From contig CAKMZB010000007.1 in the NCBI GenBank assembly GCA_929200315.1, positions 1 through 58,681 of the forward strand: a DNA stretch of 58,681 nucleotides, written 5' to 3'. The notes under the pieces are model-generated. The model saw nothing but the letters and a program-made list of their open reading frames with translations, did not search any database and had not been told where the DNA came from. The DNA is from an uncultured Alphaproteobacteria bacterium (GTDB lineage Bacteria > Pseudomonadota > Alphaproteobacteria > Rhizobiales > Rhizobiaceae). Of this stretch, positions 56,768 to 58,681 are shown in pieces (within the stretch, counting starts at the first letter, position 1; each line of letters starts with the position of its first letter). Both the position numbers and the translations under genes were made by a program.

Positions 56768-57454
56768 ATGCGCCGCCTCTGCATGATCTTATTGGCTCTG
56801 GCCTTTGCGACAGCGGACTTCGCCGCCATCGGACCCGTCGCCATGGCCGTATCAGGCAAGGCGAGCTTTACAGCGCCCATTGAGCTTGCCCAACGGCGAA
56901 AGGCCAGGGGCGACGTCTATCTTCTTCGTGGCGGCATGGGTTCTGTTTTTTCCCGCGGTATGGATGAGCTTGCCGGAGATCTGAAGAAACAGGGCATCCC
57001 GGCGAAGGTTGTCAGCCATCGCCAATGGCGCACGGTCCTTTCTGAAATTGAGGACAACCGGCCCAAACGTGGCCGACGTCCCGTCATTTTGATTGGTCAT
57101 TCACTCGGCGCAAACCGCGCCATCGACATTGCCCGCCAGCTCAATGAGAAGAAAATCCGGGTCGATTACGTGGTGAGCTTTGCTGCCACCGCACCAAGGC
57201 CTGTGCCGCGCAACATCCGCAGAGCCACGAATTTCTATTTTGAGAAAGGCGGTTGGGGAAAACCTCTGGTCAAAGGTCGCGGCTTTCGCGGGCGGCTGAG
57301 CAATGTCGACTATTCCGGTAAGCGCGGCATCGACCATTTCAACATCGACGAAGACCAAAGCCTGCACCGTCAGATCGTCAACCGCGTGTTGCGCATTTTT
57401 GGCCGCTCGCGCCGTGCAGAGCTACCCCGTGCGGTTAGTCCATCAGCCGGGTAA
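56768..57454 (+). CDS. Exported alpha/beta hydrolase-like protein
   Basis: A 228-residue protein from the ATG at 56768; an in-frame ATG at 56702 would add a non-signal extension. The signal peptide is ILLALAFATADF and onwards. DVYLLRGGMGSVFSRGMDEL (core LRGGMGSVFS) is the first loop; the nucleophile is in VILIGHSLGANRAIDIARQL (core GHSLGAN). DHFNIDEDQSLHRQI near the end can supply the His. It is probably a periplasmic esterase or thioesterase. Its last 20 bases overlap the convergent rRNA methyltransferase gene. Confidence 0.82.
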   Translation: MRRLCMILLALAFATADFAAIGPVAMAVSGKASFTAPIELAQRRKARGDVYLLRGGMGSVFSRGMDELAGDLKKQGIPAKVVSHRQWRTVLSEIEDNRPKRGRRPVILIGHSLGANRAIDIARQLNEKKIRVDYVVSFAATAPRPVPRNIRRATNFYFEKGGWGKPLVKGRGFRGRLSNVDYSGKRGIDHFNIDEDQSLHRQIVNRVLRIFGRSRRAELPRAVSPSAG

Positions 57455-58169
57455 ATTCGGCCAGCGCCACAGTTGCGGCAACCCCGGCATTGATCGATTC
57501 AACACCTTCAAGTCCACCTGGAATGCGCACCAGCGCATCGCAAAATTTGCGCGTCTTGGGCCGAAGCCCCTGCCCTTCAGCCCCAATCACAAACGCAGCA
57601 CGCGGACCAAAATCACTCTGCGCCAACGTTGCCTCACCGCGCTCATCAAGGCCGTAGACCCAGTAATTAATCGCCTTGAGCTGCTCCAGAGCCGCCGCCA
57701 GATTGGTGACGGTAAAGACCTTCACGAACTCCGCTCCACCCACGGCATAGCGCACCACTGTTGGCGACATATCGGCGGAACGGTTTTTCATAACAATGAC
57801 AGCGTTTGCCTTGAAGAAGGCCGCACCACGCACAATTGTGGCGAGGTTCTGCGGGTTGGAAATCTGGTCACAGACGAGCACGCAGCCGTCTTCATCCAAC
57901 AGGCCAATATCCCGGTCGCCATAGGCTCGGCGGGGCTTGGCATAGGCCATCACGCCCTGGTGCTTGTCGTCTTCGGTGAACTCGCCGAGCTTCTTGAAGG
58001 CGGGCCATTCCAGATGTTCCACCTTCAACCCGTGCTGACGGGCCTGCGCGATCATCTCGGCGTGATATTCGTCCTTCCCCGCAACGACAAAGCGGCGCAC
58101 ATCGCCGGGACGCGCCAGAAAAAGCGCGCGGACGGAATGTTTGCCAAAGACCTTTTCCAGCTTCTCCAT
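57435..58169 (-). CDS. SpoU-family 2'-O-methyltransferase (RlmB-like)
   Basis: A 244-residue SPOUT methyltransferase. The ATG at 58169 is preferred; a GTG at 58229 would overlap efp. Motif 1 is DQISNPQNLATIVRGAAFF (core NPQNLATIVR), motif 2 FVIGAEGQGL and motif 3 VRIPGGLEGVESINAGVAA (core ESINAGVA), forming the SAM-binding trefoil knot. The N-terminal substrate domain (HSVRALFLARPGD) is like RlmB, which methylates G2251 of 23S rRNA, but related TrmH-type enzymes cannot be excluded. It follows efp by 7 bases. Confidence 0.9.
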   Translation of the reverse strand: MEKLEKVFGKHSVRALFLARPGDVRRFVVAGKDEYHAEMIAQARQHGLKVEHLEWPAFKKLGEFTEDDKHQGVMAYAKPRRAYGDRDIGLLDEDGCVLVCDQISNPQNLATIVRGAAFFKANAVIVMKNRSADMSPTVVRYAVGGAEFVKVFTVTNLAAALEQLKAINYWVYGLDERGEATLAQSDFGPRAAFVIGAEGQGLRPKTRKFCDALVRIPGGLEGVESINAGVAATVALAEFTRLMD

Positions 58170-58176
58170 GCTGTCG

Positions 58177-58681
58177 TCAGACGCGCTTGAGGTAGGTTGA
58201 TTCCACCGTGTCGACCGCGATCCGGTCACCTTCCTTAATGAAGTCCGGCACCATCACTTTCACACCGTTATCAAGGGTCGCGGGCTTGTAGGACGACGTC
58301 GCCGTGGCGCCTTTCATGGCAGGAGCCGTCTCCACAATATCCGCTTCGATCTGTGCTGGTAACGCAATGCCGATCGGCTTTTCCTCATAGGTCTCAATCT
58401 TCACTTCCATGCCGTCGGTCAGGAACGCGCTCTGGTCGCCCAGCATGTCAGGAGCGATGGAGACCTGTTCGAAAGATTCTGAATCCATGAAGATGTAATT
58501 GTCGCCGTCGAGATAAAGATAGGTCGCCGAGCGCTGTTCCAGGCGCACCTTCTCCACACTTTCCGACGCACGAAAGCGCTCATTGAGCTTGGTACCGGAG
58601 ACGACATCCCGCAGCTCCACCTGCGCATAGGCGCCGGATTTGCCGGTGGAGGCGGCTTGATACTTCACCACACGCCAGATC
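58177..58681 (-). CDS. efp: Elongation factor P, 5' end beyond right edge
   Basis: At least 167 residues are visible and the frame is open to the edge. EF-P relieves ribosome stalling at polyproline. STGKSGAYAQVELRDVVSGT (core TGKSGAYAQVELRD) contains the Lys at the position modified in other EF-Ps. Domains II and III follow (ATYLYLDGDNYIFMD; IKEGDRIAVDTVESTYLKRV, core EGDRIAVDT). It is the upstream partner of the rRNA methyltransferase gene. Only about 20 N-terminal residues are missing. Confidence 0.93.
   Translation of the reverse strand, partial: IWRVVKYQAASTGKSGAYAQVELRDVVSGTKLNERFRASESVEKVRLEQRSATYLYLDGDNYIFMDSESFEQVSIAPDMLGDQSAFLTDGMEVKIETYEEKPIGIALPAQIEADIVETAPAMKGATATSSYKPATLDNGVKVMVPDFIKEGDRIAVDTVESTYLKRV

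Overview
The window looks like chromosomal DNA of a GC-rich alphaproteobacterium. Support comes from a GapR/DUF2312 gene, DUF1244, DUF1036 and DUF2937 genes, a heterotetrameric sarcosine oxidase operon and a cysteine-free ribosomal protein L36. I cannot name the genus. I found no tRNA, rRNA, CRISPR array, transposase or integrase.

Positions 1-19,747 (all minus strand) hold a head-to-tail array of seven related type V autotransporters, called AT1 to AT7 here in coordinate order. AT1 is cut by the left edge. Six share one plan: signal peptide, a Cys-x19-Cys-PNP cap, a paralogue-specific number of 26-residue (78-bp) beta-helix repeats, a solenoid stem, a conserved DAIAGEVHAE-type hinge, and a C-terminal beta-barrel ending in aromatic Phe. 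AT5 is the exception: its beta-helix is replaced by a short Asp/Pro-rich passenger with YDPDSNGQGP repeats. Leaders, signal peptides, repeats and barrels are shared in different combinations between copies, and one tract of at least 55 bp is identical between AT1 and AT3. This points to recombination within the array. The leaders carry shared palindromes and hairpins that look regulatory. This array is the most unusual part of the window.

Positions 20,049-30,261 hold a propionate module: pccB, pccA and methylmalonyl-CoA mutase, then a DUF2937 gene. Inserted between pccB and pccA are an acyl-CoA dehydrogenase, a hot-dog (MaoC/HTD2-like) hydratase, a cytochrome P450 and a small unknown gene. 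Together they suggest oxidation of a substrate that ends in propionyl-CoA and enters the TCA cycle as succinyl-CoA.

Positions 30,262-49,075 are mixed housekeeping: a MAPEG protein with an apparently non-standard start, a DM13-DUF3179 pair, moaA, a LysE-type exporter, a HEAT-like/HAD/VOC operon, an ABC-F ATPase with phosphoglucomutase, an EF-hand protein, gamma-glutamyltransferase, GapR, DUF1244, N-formylglutamate amidohydrolase, an EamA transporter, DUF1036, pyruvate kinase, an alpha/beta hydrolase, a TPR protein and rpmJ.

Positions 49,319-54,849 hold soxB-(YbjN-like)-soxD-soxA-soxG, which demethylates sarcosine to glycine and feeds the folate C1 pool. The YbjN-like gene inside it is unusual. 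The right end has a membrane-bound lipase-like protein, an isoprenylcysteine methyltransferase-like protein, a secreted hydrolase, a SpoU-family rRNA methyltransferase and efp, which is cut by the right edge.
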